64,000 nucleotides of DNA, taken from contig JAPFFF010000002.1 of the NCBI GenBank assembly GCA_039105265.1, positions 9,548,001-9,612,000 of the forward strand, given 5' to 3'. Below the pieces are notes generated by a model. It was not told the origin of the DNA. It searched no databases and was given only the letters and a program-made list of their open reading frames with translations. Shown here one piece after another: positions 1 through 10,585 of this stretch (positions are counted from its first letter, which is position 1; each line of letters begins with the position of its first letter). This DNA comes from Tritrichomonas musculus (taxonomy: Eukaryota > Parabasalia > Tritrichomonadida > Tritrichomonadidae). A program made the position numbers and the translations under genes.

Positions 1-2
1 GA

Positions 3-791
3 AGCCAATCGTCAAATGTTGGGAGCATATCTAAACTTTTAACAAAAGTTGATGAAGATGAAGTTTCGGAATCTAAAAATGAAGTTGATTTTGAGAAACT
101 CAAAGAAATTCTTCACAATTATGAATCACTTAACCAAGTCAGCCATCCAAACATAGCGTGCGCATTTGGCGTCTGCTTTGGCGATGCGAACCACAGCCCT
201 TCGATTCTATTAGAATACTTTTCAAACAACTTGGCGAAAGTTGTCAAAAAGCTCACCAATGAAGAACGAATTTCAATCATTTATGAAATAAGCAGTGCCC
301 TGAAAGAGGCCCACTTTTTGAATGTAATTCATATGCATTTGAATCCAGATAACATTTTCGTTGATGCAAACATGCATGCTAAATTGACTGAATTCGGCTT
401 TACGTCATTGTTTAAGTTTGATTCACCCAAAAGCATCATGATTAAGTTCCCTTCTTCTTACAAGTTTTTCGCACCTGAACTTTTTCAATGCTCTGAAAAA
501 GTGGATGAAAAAGTTGATGTTTTTTCATTTGGAGTAGTCGTTTATTATATATTGACAAACGGTGAATTACCTAAAATTGACGGTTTTGAAGAAAAATGTG
601 TAAAACTTGACCATTCTGCTTTCCCTGATTCAATCAATCCTGCCGCGAAGAAATTGATTATTAGCTGCTGTTTGAATAATTATGAAAATCGCCCTTCTTT
701 CGAGAATATTGTTGAAACAATTAAAAATAACTTGTGTTTGATTGATGGTGTTGATACTTCTCTTCTTAGAAATCAGCTTCAACTTGATTAG
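3..791 (+). CDS. Protein kinase-like gene, 5' end outside the window; probable pseudokinase
   Basis: The frame is open to the left edge, so the N-terminus and glycine loop are missing. The visible part covers the end of the N-lobe (a hinge-like SPSILLEYF) and the whole C-lobe, ending with the kinase-typical NRPSF helix region. The catalytic loop reads HMHLNPDN instead of HRDLKPDN, so the catalytic Asp is His and the following Lys is Asn; DFG reads EFG; the APE motif is kept (FFAPELF). Loss of both the proton-acceptor Asp and the metal-binding Asp predicts an inactive fold used for binding or scaffolding. The closest relative in the window is the broken kinase at 45858-46394, which shares the ILLEY hinge and the closing IDG segment and keeps an intact HRD and DFG. 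No frame breaks are visible in the part present. Kinase fold is near certain; inactivity is inferred from residues. Confidence 0.85.
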   Translation, partial: SQSSNVGSISKLLTKVDEDEVSESKNEVDFEKLKEILHNYESLNQVSHPNIACAFGVCFGDANHSPSILLEYFSNNLAKVVKKLTNEERISIIYEISSALKEAHFLNVIHMHLNPDNIFVDANMHAKLTEFGFTSLFKFDSPKSIMIKFPSSYKFFAPELFQCSEKVDEKVDVFSFGVVVYYILTNGELPKIDGFEEKCVKLDHSAFPDSINPAAKKLIISCCLNNYENRPSFENIVETIKNNLCLIDGVDTSLLRNQLQLD

Positions 792-1152
792 ATTTTTCTA
801 TTATTATTATTTTTAATTTTTTGTTGGTGTATCTATTTAAATAGTAAATTTAATTAAAAATTTTTAATTAAAATCTAAAATGTAAATAGATTTTTTGGTT
901 ATTTTTTATTTTATTGTCAATGCAATTGACCACAATTAAAGATTCTTCATGGATAAATGCTCAATGTCTCAATTTCGATCTAAATATAAAATAAATAATG
1001 TTATAAATTGTATTAATTAATGATAATATAACTGAAGCAACAATAAAAAATCAGTTTTTTATTAATTCTTTATAATTGACCATATAAGGTCAAATACTAA
1101 AAAGATTATTAAGAGTATATTTAACTTACTTTACTATCAAATTTAAGTAAAT
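792..1152. other. AT-rich intergenic spacer
   Basis: Lies between the converging 3' ends of the pseudokinase and the cysteine protease genes. It is simple AT-rich sequence, and I see no gene, repeat family or structured RNA in it. Confidence 0.6.
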
Positions 1153-2124
1153 TTATAAAATAGGATATGTAACATAATCAGCAATGCTGCATAAGTCAAC
1201 TCCCATTAAAAACTTAACATATCCATCTTGACCCCAATTCTGACCCCATGAGTTTCGAACAATCCAATATGGTCTGCTTGAAGTTTCGTCATATCCGTAT
1301 CCAACTACACCCATTGCATGATTAAATATATGTTTCATGCATGATTCTTCATCATAAATTCCACTTGTGTATGAATAAAAAGTATAAGATGAGGAATCAA
1401 CGCATATTGAAACAGGTCCTACTGTAGCGAGGTGGTTCTTCATATTTTCTTCATCACCTTCTGGTAATCTTTGTACATCACTAACTTTAGAGACTCTTTC
1501 ATGTTGACTAAATTGACAATTTTGTTCTACTCCTATGTAAGGGTATTCGCTCAACAAGTTAAATTGTCCATTCAGATTGTCAATTATATATCTGAATGCC
1601 TTGTCTGGCCAGCCACCATGGCAACCATGGCAGTCTCCCCCAACACAATCAATTAAAGTTGACTGTGATAAACCTAATAATTGACCTGTAGCAATTGCAT
1701 GTGCTGACTCTTGAGCTTGAATTACAGAAAATGCCCAACAACTTCCACAACTTCCTTGATCTTCAACATCATAAACAGCTCCTTTTTCTCTCCAATCAAG
1801 GTTTTTTGGAATATCTTGCTTTAAATCAATTTTAGGAGCAGTTTTTGGATGACTAAAATCTGTTCTAGTCTGTGTAAGACCTAGCATTGCTTTGGCTTCT
1901 TGCGGCGTTAAACATGTAAACTTATTGAGGCCGATTTTATACGATTTAGAATGACGATTGAATTCTTGATTGTATCGATAGTTTGTTAAAAATATTCCAT
2001 AACGTAAATGATACTCATCGCCTGTATATATGATATTAGTTGATCTCATCCATGATAGGAACGATTTTTCTTCGAAAGAGGTTGTATAGAGCTTAGAATA
2101 TGAGAGAGCAAACAATAAAAACAT
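1153..2124 (-). CDS. Papain-family (C1A) cysteine protease, cathepsin L-like
   Basis: A 323-residue preproprotease that hydrolyses peptide bonds with a Cys-His-Asn triad, expected in lysosome-like vesicles or secreted. I start it at the second Met because it gives a short hydrophobic leader (MFLLFALS) like other trichomonad proteases; an ATG 33 bases further out would bury that leader. The pro-region carries an I29-like helix (SFLSWMRSTN) and an ERFNIN-like stretch. The mature enzyme starts near PKNLDWREKGAV. The active site is QGSCGSCWAF (oxyanion Gln about 123, catalytic Cys about 129), then NHAMGVVGYG (His about 269) and RNSWGQNWG (Asn about 291). Six or more further cysteines fit the usual disulfides. 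Length is normal for the family, and the stop lies in TAAA, the trichomonad poly(A) signal. Secreted trichomonad proteases of this type are implicated in host cell damage; the role of this copy is inferred. Confidence 0.96.
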   Translation of the reverse strand: MFLLFALSYSKLYTTSFEEKSFLSWMRSTNIIYTGDEYHLRYGIFLTNYRYNQEFNRHSKSYKIGLNKFTCLTPQEAKAMLGLTQTRTDFSHPKTAPKIDLKQDIPKNLDWREKGAVYDVEDQGSCGSCWAFSVIQAQESAHAIATGQLLGLSQSTLIDCVGGDCHGCHGGWPDKAFRYIIDNLNGQFNLLSEYPYIGVEQNCQFSQHERVSKVSDVQRLPEGDEENMKNHLATVGPVSICVDSSSYTFYSYTSGIYDEESCMKHIFNHAMGVVGYGYDETSSRPYWIVRNSWGQNWGQDGYVKFLMGVDLCSIADYVTYPIL

Positions 2125-2157
2125 CTTTGAATTATTGTTTGTATCGAAAGTACACAA

Positions 2158-2651
2158 AATTTATTTTTCAAAAAATTAAAGCATAAATATTGCATAAAAT
2201 AAATATTTAAAAAATAAATTAATGATGTACATAAATAGAATTATATTTATTATTTAATATTTTATTAATTAAATTCTGATCATTTAATTAATAAATTAGA
2301 TATATAATTAATAAATTAGATATATAATTAATAAATTAGATATATAATTAATAAATTAGATATATAATTATTTTATAAAAACTGTGAAAGAACTTTTGAA
2401 TATTTTTGAATAAAATTTCAATAAATATATATATATACATGTATATTGATATAATAGCTTTATTTTAAACGGATATTTATGAAATAAAATTATATTTTTA
2501 TTAAATATTTATTTAATATCTATTTTGATGCATTAATAGACAATAAATATATATAAATATTATCAATTCCGATATCAAAATTTAACAAGCTTACCTAACG
2601 GTCGTTTTTAATGACAAGTTGTCATTATCAAAGTAATTATTTGTATCAAAT
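2158..2651. other. AT-rich spacer with a short tandem repeat
   Basis: Separates the protease promoter from the 3' end of the cyclase. Apart from the 20-bp tandem array and a run of TA dinucleotides near 2430 nothing is recognisable. Confidence 0.6.
2291..2370. repeat. Tandem repeat, four perfect copies of a 20-bp unit
   Basis: The unit ATAAATTAGATATATAATTA occurs four times head to tail without a mismatch, with a partial unit just before it. It is a young microsatellite-like expansion upstream of the protease gene. Confidence 0.95.
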
Positions 2652-5600
2652 TTAAAACAATGGAACAGATGAAGAAGGATCTAATAAATTATTATTATTC
2701 ACGTTAGGTGAAATCAAATAAGCCATTGATTTCCCTTTTCCTTTCAAAAACACTTCACCTCTTTCTTCAATTTTGAAATCTTCTTCGCAAATCAAGTCAT
2801 AAGTTGATTTTGGTATCTGAATCTTTCCGGGTACGTCAGTTGTCTGTAATCTCGCTGCAACGTTAATAGGATCGCCAATGATATCGAAAACAGGCTTATC
2901 TGTACCCAAAACGCCGGCCAAAAGAGGACCACCAGTATTAGCACCAACTCTCAATTGCAAGTTTGCATTCAATTTTATATTGACTTCTTCAAGTTCGACT
3001 AAGCAATCAAGGCCGAAGTAGATAATTTGCGAAGCATGATCTTTTGGAGTTACATTTTCATCAGCGAAGAGGCCTGCAGCAGCCATATAAATATCGCCAA
3101 TTAATTTAATTTTGGTGATTAAATCATATTTTTTGGCAGAGACATCGAAAGCGGCAAACATTGTAGACAAGCTTCCCATGATTTCTTGAGGAGACAAGCC
3201 TGATGCGTATTCGCTAAATTTAACGACATCAGTGAAGATAATTGATGCTGATTGAACAGTGAAAGAGATGTCTTTCTCACCACTGTTTAAACGAGCAACA
3301 ATGTCTCTCGGTAAGATTTGGAAAAGAAGATTCTCACTTTGTGCTTTTGCAGCTTCTGCTTCTTTTTGTTGTTGCATTAATTGAGTTTCATCTCTCAATA
3401 TGAAAACAAAAGATTCAACGTTATTTGAATCATGTTCTGTCATTGCAAGAATTGTTACTCCACACGGCATTACTTGATCATCATCTGTCAAGCAACTATA
3501 ATGTTCTTCAAAGACCAATGCTGACTGTCCATTTTTCATCAATTCAAGTTGATTTGTAATTCTTTCGGAATCACTTAATTGAATCTTTTCTTGTTGTTTA
3601 TTTTCTTCTTGGTCATTTTCTTCTGGTTTTGTTGTTTGCTTTTCTTGATTCTGTTGTTGTTCTTCTCCTTCATTTAAAGATGCAAAGAAATTGGAAATGC
3701 TTTGACCTAACATTTGATCAGGTGTATAACCAAGTATTTCAGTTACTGCTGGATTTATTATTTCAACAACACCTGATGTATTGGTACAAACGATAGCATC
3801 AAGAGACATAAAAATAACGCTTTGTGAAGTTGACATTTCACTTTCTTCTTTTGATTCTTTTCTGTCCAAAATGAAATTGTGAAGTTTCTTGTTAGAAAAG
3901 AATGTCAATGGTGGCAAACGTTGGGCAAGAAACATTGCAACATTATAAACAAAAATTGATTTAGCATAAAATATTAAAGCAGTAATAAATGCAATTAAAG
4001 TCACAACAAGACCACATACATATATTGCTATTAATTTGTTTTCAAGAGTTTTACAAATCTCGAGATTAATTGTATTAATTCTATCAACTGCTTGTTCTAG
4101 TCTTTCAAGGAGATGTCGATTCATTAAATGCAAAGAATGAATTATCATTTCAGTATCAAAGTTTCCGCCTGTTTTTTCAATGTCATCAATGATTAATTCA
4201 ACCATTGATATGAATAGATTAACTCCTTGAGAAGCAGATGCACAACGATAATTATAATGCATATCTGTCTCGTTATTATTGATAACATCACATGACGGAT
4301 TTGTATTAATCATGTCTAATTGTTCATCAAATCCGGTACTTGGAACAGCAACGTCATTTCCTTGTAATAAAGCTTCATTTGAATCTTGAAGCTTAACGAT
4401 CGACTCTCTTGCTAATTTAATCATGTTTTTACGTGTTGTAACTATTTCTGGTGAAGATGACAAATTCAATGAGCTTGATCCATTCAGTATTACTGCTGTT
4501 AACGTATAACTCATCGTCTCAATAGAATTGGCCATTCTAATTGAAGCCAAAAGATTCCATCTTCCCATTTTTTTAACGTCATCATTCAATTCTTTCGTTT
4601 CAGAAAGCATGAAATATAAAAGTAAGGCAGAGGTTGCACATAAAATAATTACTATTATAAACAAAATGATATATTGTGTATTTTTGGTTTTCTTTTCTGT
4701 TTGTTGATCAATTTCTATTGATGAATCTCTAAGAATTGGTTTCTTGGCTTCTTCTTTAGCTTCTTGGCTAACATTCAATAAAATATTTGTGATTTTATTT
4801 GAGTCTATAATAAACAATCTCGTGAGCACAATTAATGGTATGAGATAGAGAATAAATGGCACAAATGGGAAAACAAAAGTAAATGAATTTATGTACTTAT
4901 CTTCAAAATCACAAAGATCAACTTCATGTTGCATTAAAGTTGTAAATAATTTCAAGGTGGAAGTTTCTAATCCGGGCTGATTTGCAAATATTTCACAAAT
5001 TTCATCTGAACTGAACCAAGTTCCTTCACTTACAACTTTTGCAGCAGATTGTTCAACAATAAGAAACATATAAACATATAATTCCTTTAATGTTAAATTT
5101 CTTGTTTTACCAGGAATTCCTTCAAAGCAAGAATAAAATGGAACTTCAGAATACATTAAAACATGACCAAATTCATACAAGTTTTCTTTAGTATTTTGTC
5201 CTTTAAGGTACAAATCAATTAATAATTGATTAAAAGCAACTCTTGCTGATTTTATACTTCGATGAATTAAATTTTCTGAGATTTGATCGTCAATATTAAA
5301 CATGTCAGCATCGTAAGCATCAACAATTGTATTATTATTTTTATCTTTTTTTCGTAGGTGATCATCTTTTGTGTCAAGGGAATTAAACAGATCTATTTTT
5401 GAAAACCTATTTGAATAATAAGCAAACTTAAGAGTCGTTCCAAGAATAGATAAATCTAAATTAAATCTTGTCTTCGAAGCCAAATTTAAATAATACATTG
5501 AATCATTCTTATCAGTAATATAATTATCAATGTAAATATAAAGACCAGTAAAAATGGCAAAGCCAGTAAGTAATATCACAAATGCAGCAAAAAGTAATAA

Positions 5601-7748
5601 TGAAGTTACATAACTATGACGCTCAGATAATGATCTATTCATTTCTAATCTTAAAGCTGCTTGCTTAAATAATTGGCGTCCAATTGATTCTTCAAATTCA
5701 GGATCAAGTTTATAATTAGAAAGCATTGATGAATTTGATGAAAATCCAGAGTCAGAATTATTAGATCCCATTGATCCGGATCTAGCAGAAGAAGTTGCAG
5801 AAGCAGAATGATCAGAAGAAGTTCCATTTGCAGATGCATTTAATTGCTCTCTATGCTTATTTACAAAATTTCCTTGACAATCAACAATCCCGTATTCTAA
5901 ATAATTCGGAATATTTCTCGCTAATGAAATGAAAGGAACGTCAATAGTAAAGTTCCTTCCCATTTCCATTAAATTAGATCTATGTCTCATCACCAAAGCC
6001 CTCTTTAGATCCATTTGGCATTCGACCAAATAAGTACAGTATTCTTCACAGAATTTTTGATGATTTGGGAATTCACGAATTGCTTCGTCCCACTTATTAT
6101 CCAGCTTTAAATTCTCATTAGAAATCATTTCTAAATAGTTGACATTTGCTGTTTTTGTATTCCAGAATGAATAAATGTTTTCAAATGCTTGAGCAGTCAA
6201 ATTTTTAAGTTCAGCTAATTTATGGTTTGCATCAGGTGATACTGATGATTGCCTCATTGTTTTAATACGATAAATCTGGAATATCAAGAACCTTTGATGA
6301 TAGTTTAAATCACGCTTTTTCGTAACGGCAGATAAAACGTTGTTCATTTTTCGTGATGCTCCAGGGAAGAATGACAAATAATGGACAATTTGCATTTGAG
6401 CATCAGTTGATGGATATAAAGACAATGTGTAATTAATGGCACTCCATTTATAAAACAGTGGCAAACAATTAAGAAAGCTATAATGAATTGACATCAACGC
6501 CATTTGTTCATTTTTGAATAGTTTACTATCATGAAAAAGTTCTTCTAAAGGTGATCTATCATTGTTATTGTTGTTGTTGTTGTTTGGCAACTCATTTATT
6601 GACTCGATTTCGTTTGATAATTGAGTCAATTCTTTAAGGACTTTGTTTGTTCGAATTGTAACAAACAAATACGAAATGATGTGAGAAATAATAAAAGAAA
6701 AAATCGGAAGAATGAATCCTGCCGAATAATAAAAAACAAATCCATCATGAACGCTTTTATCGTCGTTATATTTCGATGGTGGTGTCATGAAATACAAAAA
6801 GATAAAAATTATGTCATTAAACCATGTTGTCAGTATTATGCCAATAAGCATAATATTGCCAAGTTTGCTGTGATAGACCATGTAAACAACCTGCGAAAGA
6901 AAAAAAGCGCCGATGACGATATGAGCGATTTGAATGATAATTGTTGTCCAGTTATCGAAAAATGAAAAGACGCCTTGTAAAAGAATGGTAAAAGATGAAA
7001 CTACTGGCAATAAAAGTGGGATTTTCATACTAAACGATGAAAGACATGTGATTTGAAAATTCGTTGATTGATTTAAAAAAATTTGTCCAACGTATGAATA
7101 AACTGTGCAAATAAAAAACATGAGTCCGCCAAAAAATAGATAAAGAATGCTGATTTTACTGCCTCCTAGGGCTAAATTTCGTATAGCAACCCCAAAAAAG
7201 GCAGCAATCGGTAATAGCAATAATGGTGCCATTAATGTAAAGCCTAATCTAAGATTGTAAAACGAAAGTTTCTTGACTGTGTGTAATCGAAAGGCTCCTA
7301 GCATTTCTGCTCCTATTGAGAGAAGAGAATAGCAAAAAACGCAGCATATAAGTATCGCGGTAATCTTGAGATCAGTCTGTCCGTTAGTTTCATCAAGTGA
7401 TGAATCTAGCTTTCTATCTTCTACACGGAAAAGCCAGGCAATATATTCTAAAATGGAAAAGGCTTGAATTATTTTAGAATTTGCGGTATATTGTTCTCGA
7501 TCTTGATTGACAGTGATCCAGTACTTATTAAAAGGATACAATGAGGAAAAAAATATTTGAAAATATAAATAAAACGCAGAGAAGAAATAAACGAAGCTTG
7601 GAAGTCGAGATTTATTACAAACTTGATCATATACATGGAAAAATGAATCAAATTTTGTGGTTGCTTGTATTAAATGTGATTTTCCTTTTTCACTATTAAC
7701 TTCTGATTGTGAACGAGATATAGCAGAAGATTCAACAGTGCTTTTCAT
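2652..7748 (-). CDS. Multi-pass membrane adenylate cyclase with PAS domain
   Basis: A 1698-residue signalling enzyme that makes cyclic AMP from ATP. The first ~370 residues hold many hydrophobic segments, then a long soluble stretch with Asn- and Ser-rich linkers, then two further membrane-flanked loop regions (about 710-1000 and 1050-1260) that look like sensor domains. A PAS domain lies near 1320-1440 (VEIINPAVTEILGY). The class III cyclase domain occupies about 1490-1680. It keeps both metal-binding Asp residues (IFTDVVKFSE and KLIGDIYM), the transition-state Asn and Arg (INVAARL), and the Lys and Asp (KLIGD, FDIIGD) that favour adenine over guanine. Giant cyclases of this layout are a large trichomonad family. 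The stop sits in TAAA. The substrate call rests on the specificity residues; the sensed ligand is unknown. Confidence 0.93.
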   Translation of the reverse strand: MKSTVESSAISRSQSEVNSEKGKSHLIQATTKFDSFFHVYDQVCNKSRLPSFVYFFSAFYLYFQIFFSSLYPFNKYWITVNQDREQYTANSKIIQAFSILEYIAWLFRVEDRKLDSSLDETNGQTDLKITAILICCVFCYSLLSIGAEMLGAFRLHTVKKLSFYNLRLGFTLMAPLLLLPIAAFFGVAIRNLALGGSKISILYLFFGGLMFFICTVYSYVGQIFLNQSTNFQITCLSSFSMKIPLLLPVVSSFTILLQGVFSFFDNWTTIIIQIAHIVIGAFFLSQVVYMVYHSKLGNIMLIGIILTTWFNDIIFIFLYFMTPPSKYNDDKSVHDGFVFYYSAGFILPIFSFIISHIISYLFVTIRTNKVLKELTQLSNEIESINELPNNNNNNNNDRSPLEELFHDSKLFKNEQMALMSIHYSFLNCLPLFYKWSAINYTLSLYPSTDAQMQIVHYLSFFPGASRKMNNVLSAVTKKRDLNYHQRFLIFQIYRIKTMRQSSVSPDANHKLAELKNLTAQAFENIYSFWNTKTANVNYLEMISNENLKLDNKWDEAIREFPNHQKFCEEYCTYLVECQMDLKRALVMRHRSNLMEMGRNFTIDVPFISLARNIPNYLEYGIVDCQGNFVNKHREQLNASANGTSSDHSASATSSARSGSMGSNNSDSGFSSNSSMLSNYKLDPEFEESIGRQLFKQAALRLEMNRSLSERHSYVTSLLLFAAFVILLTGFAIFTGLYIYIDNYITDKNDSMYYLNLASKTRFNLDLSILGTTLKFAYYSNRFSKIDLFNSLDTKDDHLRKKDKNNNTIVDAYDADMFNIDDQISENLIHRSIKSARVAFNQLLIDLYLKGQNTKENLYEFGHVLMYSEVPFYSCFEGIPGKTRNLTLKELYVYMFLIVEQSAAKVVSEGTWFSSDEICEIFANQPGLETSTLKLFTTLMQHEVDLCDFEDKYINSFTFVFPFVPFILYLIPLIVLTRLFIIDSNKITNILLNVSQEAKEEAKKPILRDSSIEIDQQTEKKTKNTQYIILFIIVIILCATSALLLYFMLSETKELNDDVKKMGRWNLLASIRMANSIETMSYTLTAVILNGSSSLNLSSSPEIVTTRKNMIKLARESIVKLQDSNEALLQGNDVAVPSTGFDEQLDMINTNPSCDVINNNETDMHYNYRCASASQGVNLFISMVELIIDDIEKTGGNFDTEMIIHSLHLMNRHLLERLEQAVDRINTINLEICKTLENKLIAIYVCGLVVTLIAFITALIFYAKSIFVYNVAMFLAQRLPPLTFFSNKKLHNFILDRKESKEESEMSTSQSVIFMSLDAIVCTNTSGVVEIINPAVTEILGYTPDQMLGQSISNFFASLNEGEEQQQNQEKQTTKPEENDQEENKQQEKIQLSDSERITNQLELMKNGQSALVFEEHYSCLTDDDQVMPCGVTILAMTEHDSNNVESFVFILRDETQLMQQQKEAEAAKAQSENLLFQILPRDIVARLNSGEKDISFTVQSASIIFTDVVKFSEYASGLSPQEIMGSLSTMFAAFDVSAKKYDLITKIKLIGDIYMAAAGLFADENVTPKDHASQIIYFGLDCLVELEEVNIKLNANLQLRVGANTGGPLLAGVLGTDKPVFDIIGDPINVAARLQTTDVPGKIQIPKSTYDLICEEDFKIEERGEVFLKGKGKSMAYLISPNVNNNNLLDPSSSVPLF

Positions 7749-9655
7749 TTTATTTCGTTGAATATGTTTTAAATAAACTTCTTAAATAATTGAGATATTT
7801 ATTTTTATACATAAAATTTTTAAAAGTTTATCTGGCAATATTTTCTAAAAGTTATTAACGAGATTTTGAAATAGTATTTATAGGTGTAATAATAACTATT
7901 TTATATATTTTATATATTTTATATTTTATATAAAATATTTGTTATTGAATATTTAAACTAGGGTTTTATATAAAATTGCGGTTATCCTCAATTTTGAATG
8001 CCCCTTGAAAATCAAATTCATTTTTTTCTGATAAAAGTACCGATTTCGAGATCACGATTAATAAATAAAATCATTAAAATCGATATGGGCCATTATATTA
8101 TATATCATCAAACATGATTAGTTTACTGATTTATTTTGAGTCCTAGAAAGACTAGAGAGATTATTTTTTACATATAATATATTTTTGTCAACTTTTGTTT
8201 TTGGTATGAAATAAGGCAATAATATTGAAATTGCGAATTTATAAATGTTTTTGAGTGTCTAGCATGAATTTTTTAGTTTTCTACTTATCTTATTTGATAT
8301 CTTTTAACAGATAATCTAGTTCATTAAAATAGTAAAAGAAAAAAGATCTTCCTTATATTTGGTAAATTTAAGTATACATAAATTAGCACTAATACCTGAA
8401 ATTTTAGATAATTTTTTGACATTTGAAAATTATAGTTTTCTAATAGAAAATACAAATATCATTATATTTATTATCATTCCTAATGGTTTATACAATACAT
8501 AACATTTGATTTTAAAGTTTTTGAATATAGATAACTAATCAATAATTTGGAATAATTGAAAAATATTCATAATTAAATATTAATAATCAGTTAGCAATTT
8601 TGATAATTATTATATTTATTAAATTAAAATCATATAGATGATTTAAATGTTGAGATAAATAAAAAACAAAGATTATAATATTGAATAGTTTACTCATTAT
8701 GTTTTCTGAGTTTAAAAACCATAATAATAACGATAAATTTTGTTCTTAACTTCGTATAGAATAATTAATTTAAGAAAAAAATCTAGAATTATATTATTAA
8801 GAGTATAATATTTTTAATAAAATCTAAAAATTTCAAGAAAATAAAAAATTAATATTATTTCTTATTACTTATTTTCATAAAAATTGAGAGACGAATTGGA
8901 AAATGAGATATGCGATTCTTTGATATCATTTAAATATTTTATTTGTTTCCTTTTATTAGAGAAAACAATTTATAACACCATTGAATAATTTTTTTTGAGT
9001 TTATAGAGGCATGGAAACTTTTATCATCTAGAAATATCATTTTTATTTCAAGATTTGATTTCTTAATGATAGTATTAGTGATAAATATAGTTTATAAAAG
9101 GTACTCAAACTCTATTTTTTCGGATAAAACCTTTTCTATATTAGTGTATTGTTTTATAAATGATTATTTTTATATATATTTAAATATATCAAAATTTAAT
9201 CTAATAATTTCCAGTATAAAAAGAAATTTATTTTTGTCAAATTTTGATTAGTTTACAAATTTTCAGAATTGAAAAAGTTTTAAAATAACGGTTTTATAAA
9301 ATTGAATAAAAAATCTTTTTGATTAGCATTTTTGAAATATATATATATATATAAAGCGGAAATATTTAAAATATGATATCAATAATATTATAATACAAAA
9401 TTTAATTAAAAAAAGGAAAAGTATGAGAAGCCGATAAAATTCATCAACCATTATTTCAATTGGAGTATAATTATGCTTTTCAAAATTTTGTGAGCGGAAA
9501 ATTGGTTTTTCTTAGAATTTATTTTTTTATTTAAATTTTGAATACTTTATTATATTCATTTTTTCAATATTATTAAATATAATCTTCACAAAAAATAGTT
9601 ATTCCTAGCGTTTTATTAAGTGATATCATTATAATAAAAAGCTACAAAAGAAAAA
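7749..9655. other. Gene-poor, AT-rich interval of 1.9 kb
   Basis: Holds the divergent promoters of the cyclase (left) and the membrane protein at 9656 (right). I find no credible reading frame, RNA gene or repeat family. A short TA run lies near 9341. The small frame at 9066-9251 is low-complexity Ile/Phe/Asn and I do not call it a gene. Confidence 0.55.
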
Positions 9656-10585
9656 ATGGCTACGACGACTAAACCATCAACGCTGCTTTGGCTATGTGTT
9701 GTTCTTGTCCTTGTTGTTAACTTGGCTGTCATGTGCATCCCAGTTTTTATCAAACAAGATGTTGTTAGAAATCTCATTAAGCCTTTCACAACTGCCGTGT
9801 TTATGATGGAAGGAATATTCTTTTTGCTACCTACTGGAATTGATGGATATGATTCACGCCTTATTAATACAGGAAGTGCAATTTGTGTTTTATTTATTGT
9901 TGTTTTCGCAATGTTGGATAACTTCTTACCTGAAGCTCCAAATGCTAAAGGTGGTGATAACAATGGTAATAACCAGGAAAATGGCAATGTTGACCATAAC
10001 GTTGATCAACAATCTCTTCCTAATGAAACCAGTCAAAATAGTGGTTCTCAGCAACCAAATACTTCACAACCAAAAGGAGGTAAGCCAAGTCTTGATAACA
10101 TGGGTAATTTCAGGTTTTTGACGGCGATTTATGTGGTAATCATGTGGTGCACATACATGATGGACGGAATGTGGTTTTTCGCTGGTATGAAAGATGGTCC
10201 CCATCAGATAATCAACGGTTTATTTGTTTACATTTTCCGTCTTGGAACTCTTCAATATGTTTATGGCATGCTAGTCATGAATGATAATCCACCAAAATGG
10301 TTATATTATGTTTACATGGTTCCACAAGCAATCTTATGGCCGCTTGCTTCTTTAATTTCTTTCTATGTACATGATCCTACAGGTTCTATGCAAAGTTGTG
10401 CCCATTGTTTTGCTGCCATTTTCGCCGGTGCACTTTTGTACATGGGATTCAGGATGATGTATGAATTCCAGCAAGCCTTCAAAGATGATAGTGATACAAA
10501 AAATAGAATCATACAAGGTGTTACTTTAGCTGTTGGATATCTTTGGTTCTGCTTTATTGGTGGAATTTGGACTATGAATAATTAA
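9656..10585 (+). CDS. Polytopic membrane protein, possibly a divergent ZIP-like metal transporter
   Basis: A 309-residue protein with about seven or eight membrane segments split by a polar loop (about residues 98-150) rich in Asn, Gln, Gly and Ser. The arrangement of three N-terminal helices, a long hydrophilic loop, then four or five helices resembles ZIP transporters, and the second helix followed by FFLLP recalls the ZIP HLLPE segment. The His- and Glu-bearing metal motifs of ZIP helices 4 and 5 are not visible and the loop is not His-rich, so transport is a weak hypothesis. GTGATATCATTATAA upstream contains TCATT, an initiator-like match to the trichomonad TCAYW element about 27 bases before the ATG. 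I do not recognise the family with certainty. Confidence 0.8.
   Translation: MATTTKPSTLLWLCVVLVLVVNLAVMCIPVFIKQDVVRNLIKPFTTAVFMMEGIFFLLPTGIDGYDSRLINTGSAICVLFIVVFAMLDNFLPEAPNAKGGDNNGNNQENGNVDHNVDQQSLPNETSQNSGSQQPNTSQPKGGKPSLDNMGNFRFLTAIYVVIMWCTYMMDGMWFFAGMKDGPHQIINGLFVYIFRLGTLQYVYGMLVMNDNPPKWLYYVYMVPQAILWPLASLISFYVHDPTGSMQSCAHCFAAIFAGALLYMGFRMMYEFQQAFKDDSDTKNRIIQGVTLAVGYLWFCFIGGIWTMNN

Noticed and set aside
2291-2370. CRISPR-like array
   Set aside because: The 20-bp units are contiguous with no spacers; a plain tandem repeat in a eukaryote.
9066-9251. Small gene in the 7.7-9.6 kb spacer
   Set aside because: Low-complexity Ile/Phe/Asn/Tyr translation, typical of AT-rich non-coding DNA.
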